Origin: Glandiceps talaboti
Lineage: Eukaryota; Hemichordata; Enteropneusta; Spengelidae
Assembly: GCF_964340395.1 (NCBI RefSeq)
Contig: NC_135567.1
Location: 8,362,658-8,426,657 of the forward strand
Reading direction: 5' to 3'
Length of the DNA stretch: 64,000 nucleotides
The notes beneath the pieces are model-generated. The model was not told where the DNA came from, searched no databases, and was given only the letters and a program-made list of their open reading frames with translations. Below, in pieces: positions 49,561-60,928 of the stretch (position 1 is its first letter; each line of letters starts with the position of its first letter). The position numbers were made by a program, and so were the translations under genes.

Positions 49561-51020
49561 CATGTGTTTCAATAGCAGTGATCTACGTGAGTATTCAACA
49601 CCACACAGTGAACAGCTGTGAACGTTTATTCCGGTGTGAATGCGCACATGTGTGTTGTAGTTCGATTTATCGTTAAAGCGTTTACCGCAGTGTGGACATT
49701 TGTGTGGTTTCTCACCGGTATGAATTCTGGTATGAATTTTCAATTTATCTCTGGTTCGAAATCCTTTGTTACATAGATTACAAAGGTATGGTCGCCGACC
49801 AGTATGGACACTTTGGTGAATGTTCAAGTTTCCTTTCGAGGCGAACGTTTTGTGACAAATTAGACAGGGATAACGAGCACCAGGGAGATGTACTTTCATA
49901 TGCGATGTAAGTCCGCGATGGTGATCAAACCATTTTTCACATACCTGACAAACAAAACCTTTTCTGTTTGTCTGTTGTACATCACTAAAGTCAGACGATG
50001 ACTGAATATTGGTCGGATTATCAAACTGGTCGTTCGGGCTGCTGTAAAAAATTCTAAGTTCCCTCTCTTGGATTTGATCTTTCTGTTCACTTATTGGCAA
50101 ACTCTGGTCGTCATGGCGAATTGTCGATGTAATTCCAACATCACAACTTTCTTCAAAGTGTCTATTTTCTTCTTTAATTGTCACATCACAGTTCATTTCT
50201 TGTCTCCCTCTTCCGTCTCCTCTTTTGGCATCTTCTAGGTCATCTTGGTGTTCTGTGGGAAACGACACACTTTCCACAAAATTGATCTGATTACTGTCTC
50301 TCTCTGCGGTATGAGTTTCTTCTTGATCAAGAGATTGACTATGCTCAATATTGATCTCCTCAAATTGATGTACGTTTTCTGAAATGGAAATCAAGTTTGT
50401 TGCCGAAATATTTGAAACATTTTGTTCAGTATTCATGCTTCTCTGTTTTCTCTTTGATTTTCTCTTTTTTATCATATTCGTCCTTGGAAGTTCTGTATCA
50501 TCAAATTTCAAGTCACCATGGTGAATTGCGCCCTCTTGTGTTGGACATTGAGTACTTGGTACAATAGAAAATGTATCGCTATCATGGTACACTACCAGTT
50601 CAGGGTCTCTGTTAGTAGATTGAACTTCAGATTTCACAGTTACGGAATGGCCATGTTTTTTGTTGCCATGATTTGCATTAGGTGCTGTACGTTTATATGT
50701 CGCATCTGCTGATTGGTTGTTGTCCTCAATGTAAAAATGATTTCCATTGGATGCTATCATTTTTGATACCACATCCACAGATTGTCTGTTTTCCTTGATG
50801 TACAAAGGATTCTGATTGGGTGATGCCATTTCTGATGTCACTTCCTCTGGCTGAATTTCTTCACTGTATTCAGGACTCTCATTGGTTGCTAATGTTACAC
50901 CCTGTAACTGGCTGTTTTTCTCCATGTAAGCTTGGTTTTCATTGGTGGATACAAGCTCTGATGTCACATTCATGTGAATGACACCTTGCTCACACAGAAA
51001 GTTCATAACTGTTGTTTTAT
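49543..51020 (-). CDS. Zinc-finger gene 2, last exon with five C2H2 fingers
   Basis: The minus strand shows an acceptor (ctttcttttctcag) before 51020, and the frame runs from DKTTVMNFLCE to the stop at 49543-49545. The start matches gene 1 (EKSTMVNFLWK), and its phase fits the 123-bp exon upstream, so the internal ATG at 51006 is not the start. The N-terminal half holds degenerate repeats such as SEMASPNQNPLYIKENRQS and SKMIASNGNHFYIEDNNQS, an IKEE SUMO-like site and INFVESVSFPT shared with gene 1. Five C2H2 fingers fill the last 137 residues, with one TGEKPHKC linker. The final finger again has CGV.Y in place of the usual aromatic F. The gene is likely a nuclear regulator paralogous to gene 1. 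Confidence 0.93.
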
Positions 51021-51137
51021 CTGAGAAAAGAAAGAAAAATTGTTACAAATATTGTACTTTATAAGATCAAATATGAAATTACAACATAGGAAATGAAAAC
51101 AAACAATCGAAAACAGCACAGTGTCATGCATTTGAGT

Positions 51138-51543
51138 AGTCTGTAAGGTATGCCATGAAGGGCACCCTCACATATCAGTCAACCCCTCATAAATCTGAAA
51201 CTACAACATAGGAAACGAAAATGAACAATCAAAACTAACAGAGTACATTTTGTATCATGCTTTTGAGTAGACTGTAAGGTATGCCATGAAGGGCGCCCTC
51301 ACATATCGGTCTGTAAGTCATGCCGTGAATGGCGCCCTCACATATCGGTCTGTAAGGTATGCTGTGAAGGGTGCGCTCACATATCGGTCTGTAAGGTATG
51401 CTGTGAAGGGTGCTCTCACATATCGGTCGGTAAGTCATGCCGTGAATGGCGCCCTCACATTCGTCTGTAAGGTATACCGTGAAGGGCCCTCACATATCGG
51501 TCAAACATGTAGGGTCAACGACATGACTTATCTTACAGTCTAG
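51138..51543. mobile_element. Palindromic element expanded into a 39-bp minisatellite
   Basis: The termini tagtctgtaag and cttacagtcta match those of the 84-bp element at 3901-3984. Inside, six units of ctgtaaggtatgccgtgaag then ggcgccctcacatatcggt start at 51272, 51311, 51350, 51389, 51428 and 51465. One more unit at 51141 is separated by a ~125-bp duplicated flank. The unit is essentially one arm of the short element. It lies in the intron before the last exon of zinc-finger gene 2. Confidence 0.85.
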
Positions 51544-51544
51544 C

Positions 51545-52465
51545 TTTTGAGATCTTCAGACAAAAGCATGAAATTTATATATTTGAATAGTTTGATGTTT
51601 TCTTCTCAGTTTCCTTAGTTTTCAGGGCCTGAGTGATTTTCACAACACCATTCAGTTTTTTCTGTTCGATACAACCATGCAGAAACCAACAAGAAACTGC
51701 ATATGCCACACTTCAATACCAAGATCGCATTTTTGCTACATTTTGTCTAAATGAAATAAACCATTTAAATGTATTGCAACTCCATGCAGACATTTTTGCG
51801 CCAATGTTTTTCTTAGTATCAAACACCCAATGAAGGGCACGTAAAAATGTCCTTTGCAGTGTACATTTGATGTCTGTATGGTGGCATGTGTAGTTCATGC
51901 CACATTTCACAAAATGTAGCAAGAAACTGTACTCATTCAATCTTGCTATCTTACACTGTAGCACAATCTGATTAAAATCCGATGTTGCGATTTCTTTTTG
52001 GCTGTTACGTTTACTGTCGTTTGTTCTTTTGTGAGCGCTCACAACACCATATGCATTCCATTACCAAATCTCGGTGCTGAGTGAATTCACTCAACGAATG
52101 AGAATGCGTTAAAGTTATTGTTTGGTGGTTCTCTTTCTTTCAATTTTGAATGTTGAGTGTATATACATTTGTATTGTAAGACAGATTCTGATTGGCTGCT
52201 CGTAAGTGCAACATTTGGTACAGGAAAACCTATGGTAAGTGTACAATACATGTACATCAGATTTTAATTAGATTAAACTTCCTATTGGTTTCTGCATGGT
52301 TGTATCCTGCATGATATCATGAAATTCACATTATAACAGTACTCTGCCAATGACTTTGTAACTCTGTTTTGAAATCCTGTTATGTTCATGCAAGAAAGTA
52401 TACCAGGGGTTAGTGGCAACTATTCATCTAATTGGCATTTCACTGCAATACAATGTACATGTACA
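51545..52465. other. Intron of zinc-finger gene 2, no recognised feature
   Basis: An inverted-looking pair (tttcacaacaccattcagtt.. and ..aactgaatgg-like segments) is too weak to call. There is no coding signal beyond short frames. Confidence 0.35.
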
Positions 52466-52747
52466 TTTGTGATCTTCTCCAGCCATACACACTGAGTCGC
52501 ACTCTATGTTCTACAAACAAGAATCTGCTTGCAACAACAAATTACAGACAAGTCACCTATGAAGGTTGTTTATTCTCATATGTCCCCCCCCCCCCAATCT
52601 CTTTGATACTTGACATTGACCAAGCCTACAACCTGGATTGTTTCAAAACAAAACTGAAGACTTATTTGTTCACCAAAGCCTATGGTGTGCTTCAGCCATT
52701 CAGTACTACTGAACAGAACATTGCTCTGGAAATTGGTGCTGAAGAAA

Positions 52748-52783
<36 letters not shown>
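52466..52783 (+). mobile_element. 5'-truncated LINE 3' end with (ATTG)n tail
   Basis: The plus strand encodes LLQPYTLSRTLCSTNKNLLA, NYRQVTYEG and, after a C-rich patch, LDCFKTKLKTYLFTKAYGV. This matches the C-terminal signature of L2/CR1-type LINE proteins (TLRSS..NLL, TYG, F...LKT.LF...). It ends in about eight attg units (52750-52783), a tail typical of this group. The copy is antisense to zinc-finger gene 2, and its tail ends six bases from the donor splice site of exon 52790-52912. Confidence 0.8.
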
Positions 52784-52784
<1 letters not shown>

Positions 52785-52789
52785 CATAC

Positions 52790-52912
52790 CTTTTTCTGTG
52801 AGTGTATCATTGCTGAGACCAAGAAATAATTTCTGAGTTGTTTTAATAAAGCAGTCTCTGATATCGTGCATTTTGTTTTTCTTCTTGGCTATTTCAAACA
52901 CATAGGAACAAT
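52790..52912 (-). CDS. Zinc-finger gene 2, penultimate exon (conserved 41-residue module)
   Basis: The acceptor cttcacag lies before 52912 and the donor gtatgtcaat after 52790. The 123-bp exon encodes (D)CSYVFEIAKKKNKMHDIR then DCFIKTTQKLFLGLSNDTLT and EK. Size, phase and 19 of 41 residues agree with 40981-41103 of gene 1. The upstream exon, expected to encode the N-terminus, is not found before 53519. It probably lies beyond the right edge, so the intron would contain the entire 48-bp array. Confidence 0.88.
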
Positions 52913-52958
52913 CTGTGAAGAGAAACAGAGGAGCATGTGTTCAACAATTTGACACATT

Positions 52959-53125
52959 GCAGGATAACCATATAAGGAATGTAAAATTTGAATATATGAA
53001 TATTTATGAGATAATGGTTGTCATTTTGACACAGCAGGATAACCATATAAGGAATGTAAAATTTGAATATATGAATATTTTATGAGATAATGGTTGTCAC
53101 TTTGACACATAGCAGGATAACCATA
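52959..53125. repeat. 75-bp tandem duplication
   Basis: gcaggataaccatataagga and gagataatggttgtca appear at 52959, 53034 and (partly) 53112. Confidence 0.9.
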
Positions 53126-53229
53126 TACATGTAGTCTCTCTCTTTTTAATGTTATGATTTTCAAAACAAGATTTATTTATCAATAACGAGGACCTGGATA
53201 TACTATTGCATCATTCCATGACTTCCATA

Positions 53230-53345
53230 GTAACCAGTCTAGTTCCTGATGGACCGTATTCTGTACTTTGAAGCTATCTTCATACTATATATCTAGTCAA
53301 TCCAGTTACTCTCACACAGAATTCTGTGCTCCCCCAACAGCGTTC
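53230..53345. mobile_element. Fragment related to foldback elements A/B
   Basis: Contains agtctagttcctgatgg, ccagttactctcacac and ttctgtgctcccccaacag, matching outer and inner blocks of elements A and B at 45.4-46.2 kb. It lies less than 200 bp from the start of the large 48-bp array. Confidence 0.55.
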
Positions 53346-53518
53346 ATATAAACATCACCAGGGGTGAACAAATCATTTTGTGAACTGGTGGTCCCGGGAC
53401 CAGTACCTTAAAAATTCCAGTGGTCCTGCTGAAAGACTTAGTGGTCCCAGGTCCCACTAATACGAAACATTGAATCTTGCCTATGAATCTGTATATTCAC
53501 ATGACTTTTTATCATAGT

Positions 53519-56500
53519 TAGTGAGTGAGTGGAGGTGTAAATGGTAACGATACTGTATCGGAACTAGACTGTGAGTGGAGGTGTAAATGGTAACGATACT
53601 GTATCAGAACTAGACTGTGAGTGGAGGTGTAAATGGTAACGATACTGTATCGGAACTAGACTGTGAGTGGAGGTGTAAATGGTAACGATACTGTATCAGA
53701 ACTAGACTGTGAGTGGAGGTGTAAATGTTAACGATACTGTACAGGAACTAGACTGTGAGTGGAGGTGTAAATGTTAATGATACTGTACAGGAACTAGACT
53801 GTGAGTGGAGGTGTAAATGGTAATGATACTGTATAGGAACTAGACTAGTAAGTGGAGGTGTAAATGGTAATGATACTGTATTGGAACTAGACTGTGAGTG
53901 GAGGTGTAAATGGTAACGATACTGTATAGGAACTAGACTGTGAGTGGACGTGTAAATGGTAATGATACTGTATAGGAACTAGACTGTGAGTGGAGGTGTA
54001 AATGGTAATGATACCGTATAGGAACTAGACTATGTGAGTGGAGGTGTAAATCGTAATGATACCGTATAGGAACTAGACTATGTGAGTGGAGGTGTAAATG
54101 GTAATGATACCGTATAGGAACTAGACTATGTGAGTGGAGGTGTAAATGGTAATGATACCGTATAGGAACTAGACTATGTGAGTGGAGGTGTAAATCGTAA
54201 TGATACCGTATAGGAACTAGACTATGTGAGTGGACGTGTAAATGGTAATGATACTGTATAGGAACTAGACTGTGAGTGGACGTGTAAATGGTAATGTTAC
54301 TGTATAGGAACTAGACTGTGAGTGGACGTGTAAATGGTAATGATACTGTATAGGAACTAGACTATGTGAGTGGAGGTGTAAATGGTAATGATACTGTATA
54401 GGAACTAGACTAGTAAGTGGACGTGTAAATGGTAATGATACTGTATAGGAACTAGACTATGTGAGTGGAGGTGTAAATGGTAACGATACTGTATAGGAAC
54501 TAGACTAGTGAGTGAAGGTGTAAATGGTAATGATACTGTATAGGAACTAGACTACGTGAGTGGAGGTGTAAATGGTAACGATACTGTATAGGAACTAGAC
54601 TGTGAGTGGAGGTGTAATAGTAATGATACTGTATAGGATCTAGACTATGTGAGTGGAGGTGTAAATGGTAACGATACTGTATAGGAACTAGACTATGTGA
54701 GTGTAGGTATAAATTGTAATGATACTGTATATAGGAACTAGACTAGTGAGTTGAGGTGTAAATGGTAACGATACTGTATCGGAACTAGACTGTGAGTGGA
54801 GGTGTAAATGGTAACGATACTGTATAGGAACTAGACTATGTGAGTGGAGGTGTAAATGGTAATGATACTGTATATAGGAACGAGACCTGTGAGTGGAGGT
54901 GTAAATGGTAACAATACTGTATAGGAACTAGACTAGTGAGTGGAGGTGTAAATTGTAATGATACTGTATAGGAACTAGACTAGTGAGTGGAGGTGTAAAT
55001 GGTAATGATACTGTATAGGAACTAGACTAGTGAGTGGAGGTGTAAATTGTAATGATACTGTATAGGAACTAGACTATGTGAGTAGAGGTATAAATCGTAA
55101 TGATCGATACTGTATAGGAACTAAACTATGTGAGTGAAGGTATAAATCGTAACGATACTGTATAGGAACTAAACTATGTGAGTGGAGGTGTAAATGGTAA
55201 TGATACTGTATAGGAACTAGACTAGTGAGTGGAGGTGTAAATTGTAATGATACTGTATAGGAACTAAACTATGTGAGTGAAGGTATAAATCGTAACGATA
55301 CTGTATAGGAACTAAACTATGTGAGTGGAGGTGTAAATGGTAATGATACTGTATAGGAACTAGACTAGTGAGTGGAGGTGTAAATTGTAATGATACTGTA
55401 TAGGAACTAAACTATGTGAGTGAAGGTATAAATCGTAACGATACTGTATAGGAACTAAACTATGTGCGTGATGGTATAAATCGTAACGATACTGTATAGG
55501 AACTAGACTGTGAGTGGAGGTGTAAATGGTAACGATACTGTATAGGAACTAGACTATGTGAGTGGAGGTGTAAATGGTAATGATACTGTATAGGAACTAG
55601 ACTAGTGAGTGGAGGTGTAAATGGTAACGATACTGTATAGGAACTAGACGAGTGAGTGAAGGAGTAAATGGTAATGATACTGTATAGGAACTAGACTAGT
55701 GAGTGGAGGTGTAAATGGTAACGATACTTTATAGGAACTAGACTAGTGAGTGAAGGTGTAAATGGTAATGATACTGTATAGGAACTAGACTACGTGAGTG
55801 GAGGTGTAAATGGTAACGATACTGTATAGGAACTAGACTAGTGAGTGGAGGTGTAAATGGTAACGATACTGTATAGGAACTAGACTAGTGAGTGAAGGTG
55901 TAAATGGTAAAGATACTGTATAGGAACTAGACTACGTGAGTGGAGGTGTAAATTGTAATGATACTGTATAGGAACTAAACTATGTGAGTGAAGGTATAAA
56001 TCGTAACGATACTGTATAGGAACTAAACTATGTGAGTGAAGGTGTAAATGGCAATGATACTGTATAGGAACTAGACTAGTGAGTGGAGGTGTAAATAGTA
56101 ATGATACTGTATAGGAACTAGACTAGTGAGTGGAGGTGTAAATTGTAATGATACTGTATAGGAACTAGACTAGTGAGTGGAGGTGTAAATGGTAATGATA
56201 CTGTATAGGAACTAGACTATGTGAGTAGAGGTATAAATCGTAACGATCGATACTGTATAGGAACTAAACTATGTGAGTGAAGGTATAAATCGTAACGATA
56301 CTGTATAGGAACTAAACTATGTGAGTGGAGGTGTAAATGGTAATGATACTGTATAGGAACTAGACTAGTGAGTGGAGGTGTAAATTGTAATGAAACTGTA
56401 TAGGAACTAAACTATGTGAGTGAAGGTATAAATCGTAACGATACTGTATAGGAACTAGACTGTGAGTGGAGGTGTAAATGGTAATGATACTGTATAGGAT

Positions 56501-59500
56501 CTAGACTATGTGAGTGGAGGTGTAAATGGTAACGATACTGTATAGGAACTAGACTATGTGAGTGTAGGTATAAATTGTAATGATACTGTATATAGGAACT
56601 AGACTAGTGAGTTGAGGTGTAAATGGTAACGATACTGTATCGGAACTAGACTGTGAGTGGAGGTGTAAATGGTAACGATACTGTATAGGAACTAGACTAT
56701 GTGAGTGGAGGTGTAAATGGTAATGATACTGTATATAGGAACTAGACCTGTGAGTGGATGTGTAAATGGTAACAATACTGTATAGGAACTAGACTAGTGA
56801 GTGGAGGTGTAAATTGTAATGATACTGTATAGGAACTAGACTAGTGAGTGGAGGTGTAAATGGTAATGATACTGTATAGGAACTAGACTAGTGAGTGGAG
56901 GTGTAAATGGTAATGATACTGTATAGGAACTAGACTATGTGAGTGGAGGTGTAAATGGTAATGATACTGTATAGGAACTAGACTAGTGAGTGGAGGTGTA
57001 AATTGTAATGATACTGTATAGGAATTAAACTATGTGAGTGAAGGTATAAATCGTAACGATCGATACTGTATAGGAACTAAACTATGTGAATGAAGGTATA
57101 AATCGTAACGATACTGTATAGGAACTAAACTATGTGAGTGGAGGTGTAAATGGTAATGATACTGTATAGGAACTAGACTAGTGAGTGGAGGTGTAAATTG
57201 TAATGATACTGTATAGGAACTAAACTATGTGAGTGAAGGTATAAATCGTAACGATACTGTATAGGAACTAAACTATGTGCGTGATGGTATAAATCGTAAC
57301 GATACTGTATAGGAACTAGACTATGTGAGTGGAGGTGTAAATGGTAATGATACTGTATAGGAACTAGACTAGTGAGTGGAGGTGTAAATGGTAACGATAC
57401 TGTATATGAACTAGACTAGTGAGTGAAGGTGTAAATGGTAATGATACTGTATAGGAACTAGACTACGTGAGTGGAGGTGTAAATGGTAACGATACTGTAT
57501 AGGAACTAGACTAGTGAGTGGAGGTGTAAATGGTAATGATACTGTATAGGAACTAGACTACGTGAGTGGAGGTGTAAATTGTAATGATACTGTATAGGAA
57601 CTAAACTATGTGAGTGAAGGTATAAATCGTAACGATACTGTATAGGAACTAAACTATGTGCGTGATGGTATAAATCGTAACGATACTGTATAGGAACTAG
57701 ACTGTGAGTGGAGGTGTAAATGGTAATGATACTGTATAGGATCTAGACTATGTGAGTGGAGGTGTAAATGGTAACAATACTGTACAGGAACTAGACTATG
57801 TGAGTGTAGGTATAAATTGTAATGATACTGTATATAGGAACTACACTAGTGAGTTGAGGTGTAAATGGTAACGATACTGTATCGGAACTAGACTGTGAGT
57901 GGAGGTGTAAATGGTAACGATACTGTATAGGAACTAGACTATGTGAGTGGAGGTGTAAATGGTAATGATACTGTATATAGGAACTAGACCTGTGAGTGGA
58001 GGTGTAAATGGTAACAATACTGTATAGGAACTAGACTAGTGAGTGGAGGTGTAAATTGTAATGATACTGTATAGGAACTAGACTAGTGAGTGGAGGTGTA
58101 AATGGTAATGATACTGTATAGGAACTAGACTAGTGAGTGGAGGTGTAAATGGTAATGATACTGTATAGGAACTAGACTAGCGGGTGAAGGTTTAAATGGT
58201 AATGATACTGTATAGGAACTAGACTACGTGAGTGGAGGTGTAAATGGTAATGATACTGTATAGGAACTAGACTATGTGAATAGAGGTATAAATCGTAACG
58301 ATCGATACTGTATAGGAACTAAACTATGTGAGTGAAGGTATAAATCGTAACGATACTGTATAGGAACTAAACTATGTGAGTGGAGGTGTAAATGGTAATG
58401 ATACTGTATAGGAACTAGACTAGTGAGTGGAGGTGTAAATTGTAATGAAACTGTATAGGAACTAAACTATGTGAGTGAAGGTATAAATCGTAACGATACT
58501 GTATAGGAACTAAACTATGTGCGTGATGGTATAAATCGTAACGATACTGTATAGGAACTAGACTGTGAGTGGAGGTGTAAATGGTAATGATACTGTATAG
58601 GAACTAGACTATGTGAGTGGAGGTGTAAATGGTAATGATACTGTATAGGAACTAGACTAGTGAGTGGAGGTGTAAATAGTAACGATACTGTATAGGAACT
58701 AGACTAGTGAGTGAAGGTGTAAATGGTAATGATACTGTATAGGAACTAGACTACGTGAGTGGAGGTGTAAATGGTAACGATACTGTATAGGAACTAGACT
58801 AGGGGGTGAAGGTGTAAATGGTAACGATACTGTATAGGATCTACTATGTGAGTGGAGGTGTAAATGGTAACGATACTGTATAGGAACTAGACTATGTGAG
58901 TGTAGGTATAAATTGTAATGATACTGTATATAGGAACTAGACTAGTGAGTTGAGGTGTAAATGGTAACGATACTGTATAGGAACTAGACTGTGAGTGGAG
59001 GTGTAAATGGTAACGATACTGTATAGGAACTAGACTATGTGAGTGGAGGTGTAAATGGTAACGATACTGTATAGGAACTAGACTATGTGAGTGGAGGTGT
59101 AAATGGTAACGATACTGTATAGGAACTAGACTATGTGAGTGGAGGTGTAAATTGTAATGATACTGTATAGGAACTAGACTATGTGAGTGGAAGTGTAAAT
59201 GGTAACGATACTGTATAGGAACTAGACTAGTGAGTGGAGGTGTAAATGGTAACGATACTGTATAGGAACTAGACTGTGAGTGGAGGTGTAAATGGTAACG
59301 ATACTGTATAGGAACTAGACTATGTGAGTGGAGGTGTAAATGGTAACGATACTGTATAGGAACTAGACTATGTGAGTGTAGGTATAAATTGTAATGATAC
59401 TGTATATAGGAACTAGACTAGTGAGTTGAGGTGTAAATGGTAACGATACTGTATAGGAACTAGACTATGTGAGTGTAGGTATAAATTGTAATGATACTGT

Positions 59501-60928
59501 ATATAGGAACTAGACTAGTGAGTTGAGGTGTAAATGGTAACGATACTGTATAGGAACTAGACTGTGAGTGGAGGTGTAAATGGTAACGATACTGTATAGG
59601 AACTAGACTATGTGAGTGGAGGTGTAAATGGTAACGATACTGTATAGGAACTAGACTATGTGAGTGGAGGTGTAAATGGTAACGATACTGTATAGGAACT
59701 AGACTATGTGAGTGGAGGTATAAATTGTAATGATACTGTATAGGAACTAGACTATGTGAGTGGAAGTGTAAATGGTAACGATACTGTATAGGAACTAGAC
59801 TAGTGAGTGGAGGTGTAAATGGTAACGATACTGTATAGGAACTAGACTGTGAGTGGAGGTGTAAATGGTAACGATACTGTATAGGAACTAGACTGTGAGT
59901 GGAGGTGTAAATGGTAATGATACTGTATAGGAACTAGACTGTGAGTGGAGGTGTAAATGGTAATGATACTGTATAGGAACTAGACTGTGAGTGGAGGTGT
60001 AAATGGTAACGATACTGTATAGGAACTAGACTATGTGAGTGGAGGTGTAAATGGTAACGATACTGTATAGGAACTAGACTATGTGAGTGGAGGTGTAAAT
60101 GGTAACGATACTGTATAGGAACTAGACTATGTGAGTGGAGGTGTAAATTGTAATGATACTGTATAGGAACTAGACTATGTGAGTGGAAGTGTAAATGGTA
60201 ACGATACTGTATAGGAACTAGACTAGTGAGTGGAGGTGTAAATGGTAACGATACTGTATAGGAACTAGACTGTGAGTGGAGGTGTAAATGGTAACGATAC
60301 TGTATAGGAACTAGACTATGTGAGTGGAGGTGTAAATGGTAACGATACTGTATAGGAACTAGACTATGTGAGTGTAGGTATAAATTGTAATGATACTGTA
60401 TATAGGAACTAGACTAGTGAGTTGAGGTGTAAATGGTAACGATACTGTATAGGAACTAGACTATGTGAGTGTAGGTATAAATTGTAATGATACTGTATAT
60501 AGGAACTAGACTAGTGAGTTGAGGTGTAAATGGTAACGATACTGTATAGGAACTAGACTGTGAGTGGAGGTGTAAATGGTAACGATACTGTATAGGAACT
60601 AGACTATGTGAGTGGAGGTGTAAATGGTAACGATACTGTATAGGAACTAGACTATGTGAGTGGAGGTGTAAATGGTAACGATACTGTATAGGAACTAGAC
60701 TATGTGAGTGGAGGTATAAATTGTAATGATACTGTATAGGAACTAGACTATGTGAGTGGAAGTGTAAATGGTAACGATACTGTATAGGAACTAGACTAGT
60801 GAGTGGAGGTGTAAATGGTAACGATACTGTATAGGAACTAGACTGTGAGTGGAGGTGTAAATGGTAACGATACTGTATAGGAACTAGACTATGTGAGTGG
60901 AGGTGTAAATGGTAACGATACTGTATAG
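53519..60928. repeat. 48-bp minisatellite, main array (~7.4 kb)
   Basis: About 155 units of gtgagtggaggtgtaaatgg, taacgatactgtatagg, aactagact, with unit lengths of about 46-50 bp (tgtgag, tagtgag, tatgtgag junction variants). From about 58.9 kb onwards a higher-order period of about 1 kb is visible, marked by the paired variant gtgtaggtataaattg followed by gagttgaggtg. Confidence 0.98.

Noticed and set aside
49257-49676. 139-codon plus frame with a 12-residue repeat (VIWFISYVLCYC)
   Set aside because: The 36-bp minisatellite is a multiple of three, so any frame free of stops stays open. The true gene is on the other strand.
51004-51006. ATG at 51006 as the start of zinc-finger gene 2
   Set aside because: The exon continues to 51020, with a good acceptor and a start homologous to gene 1 exon 3.
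51286-51543. Frames with a 13-residue repeat (GALTYRSVRYAVK)
   Set aside because: They reflect the 39-bp non-coding repeat in a palindromic element.
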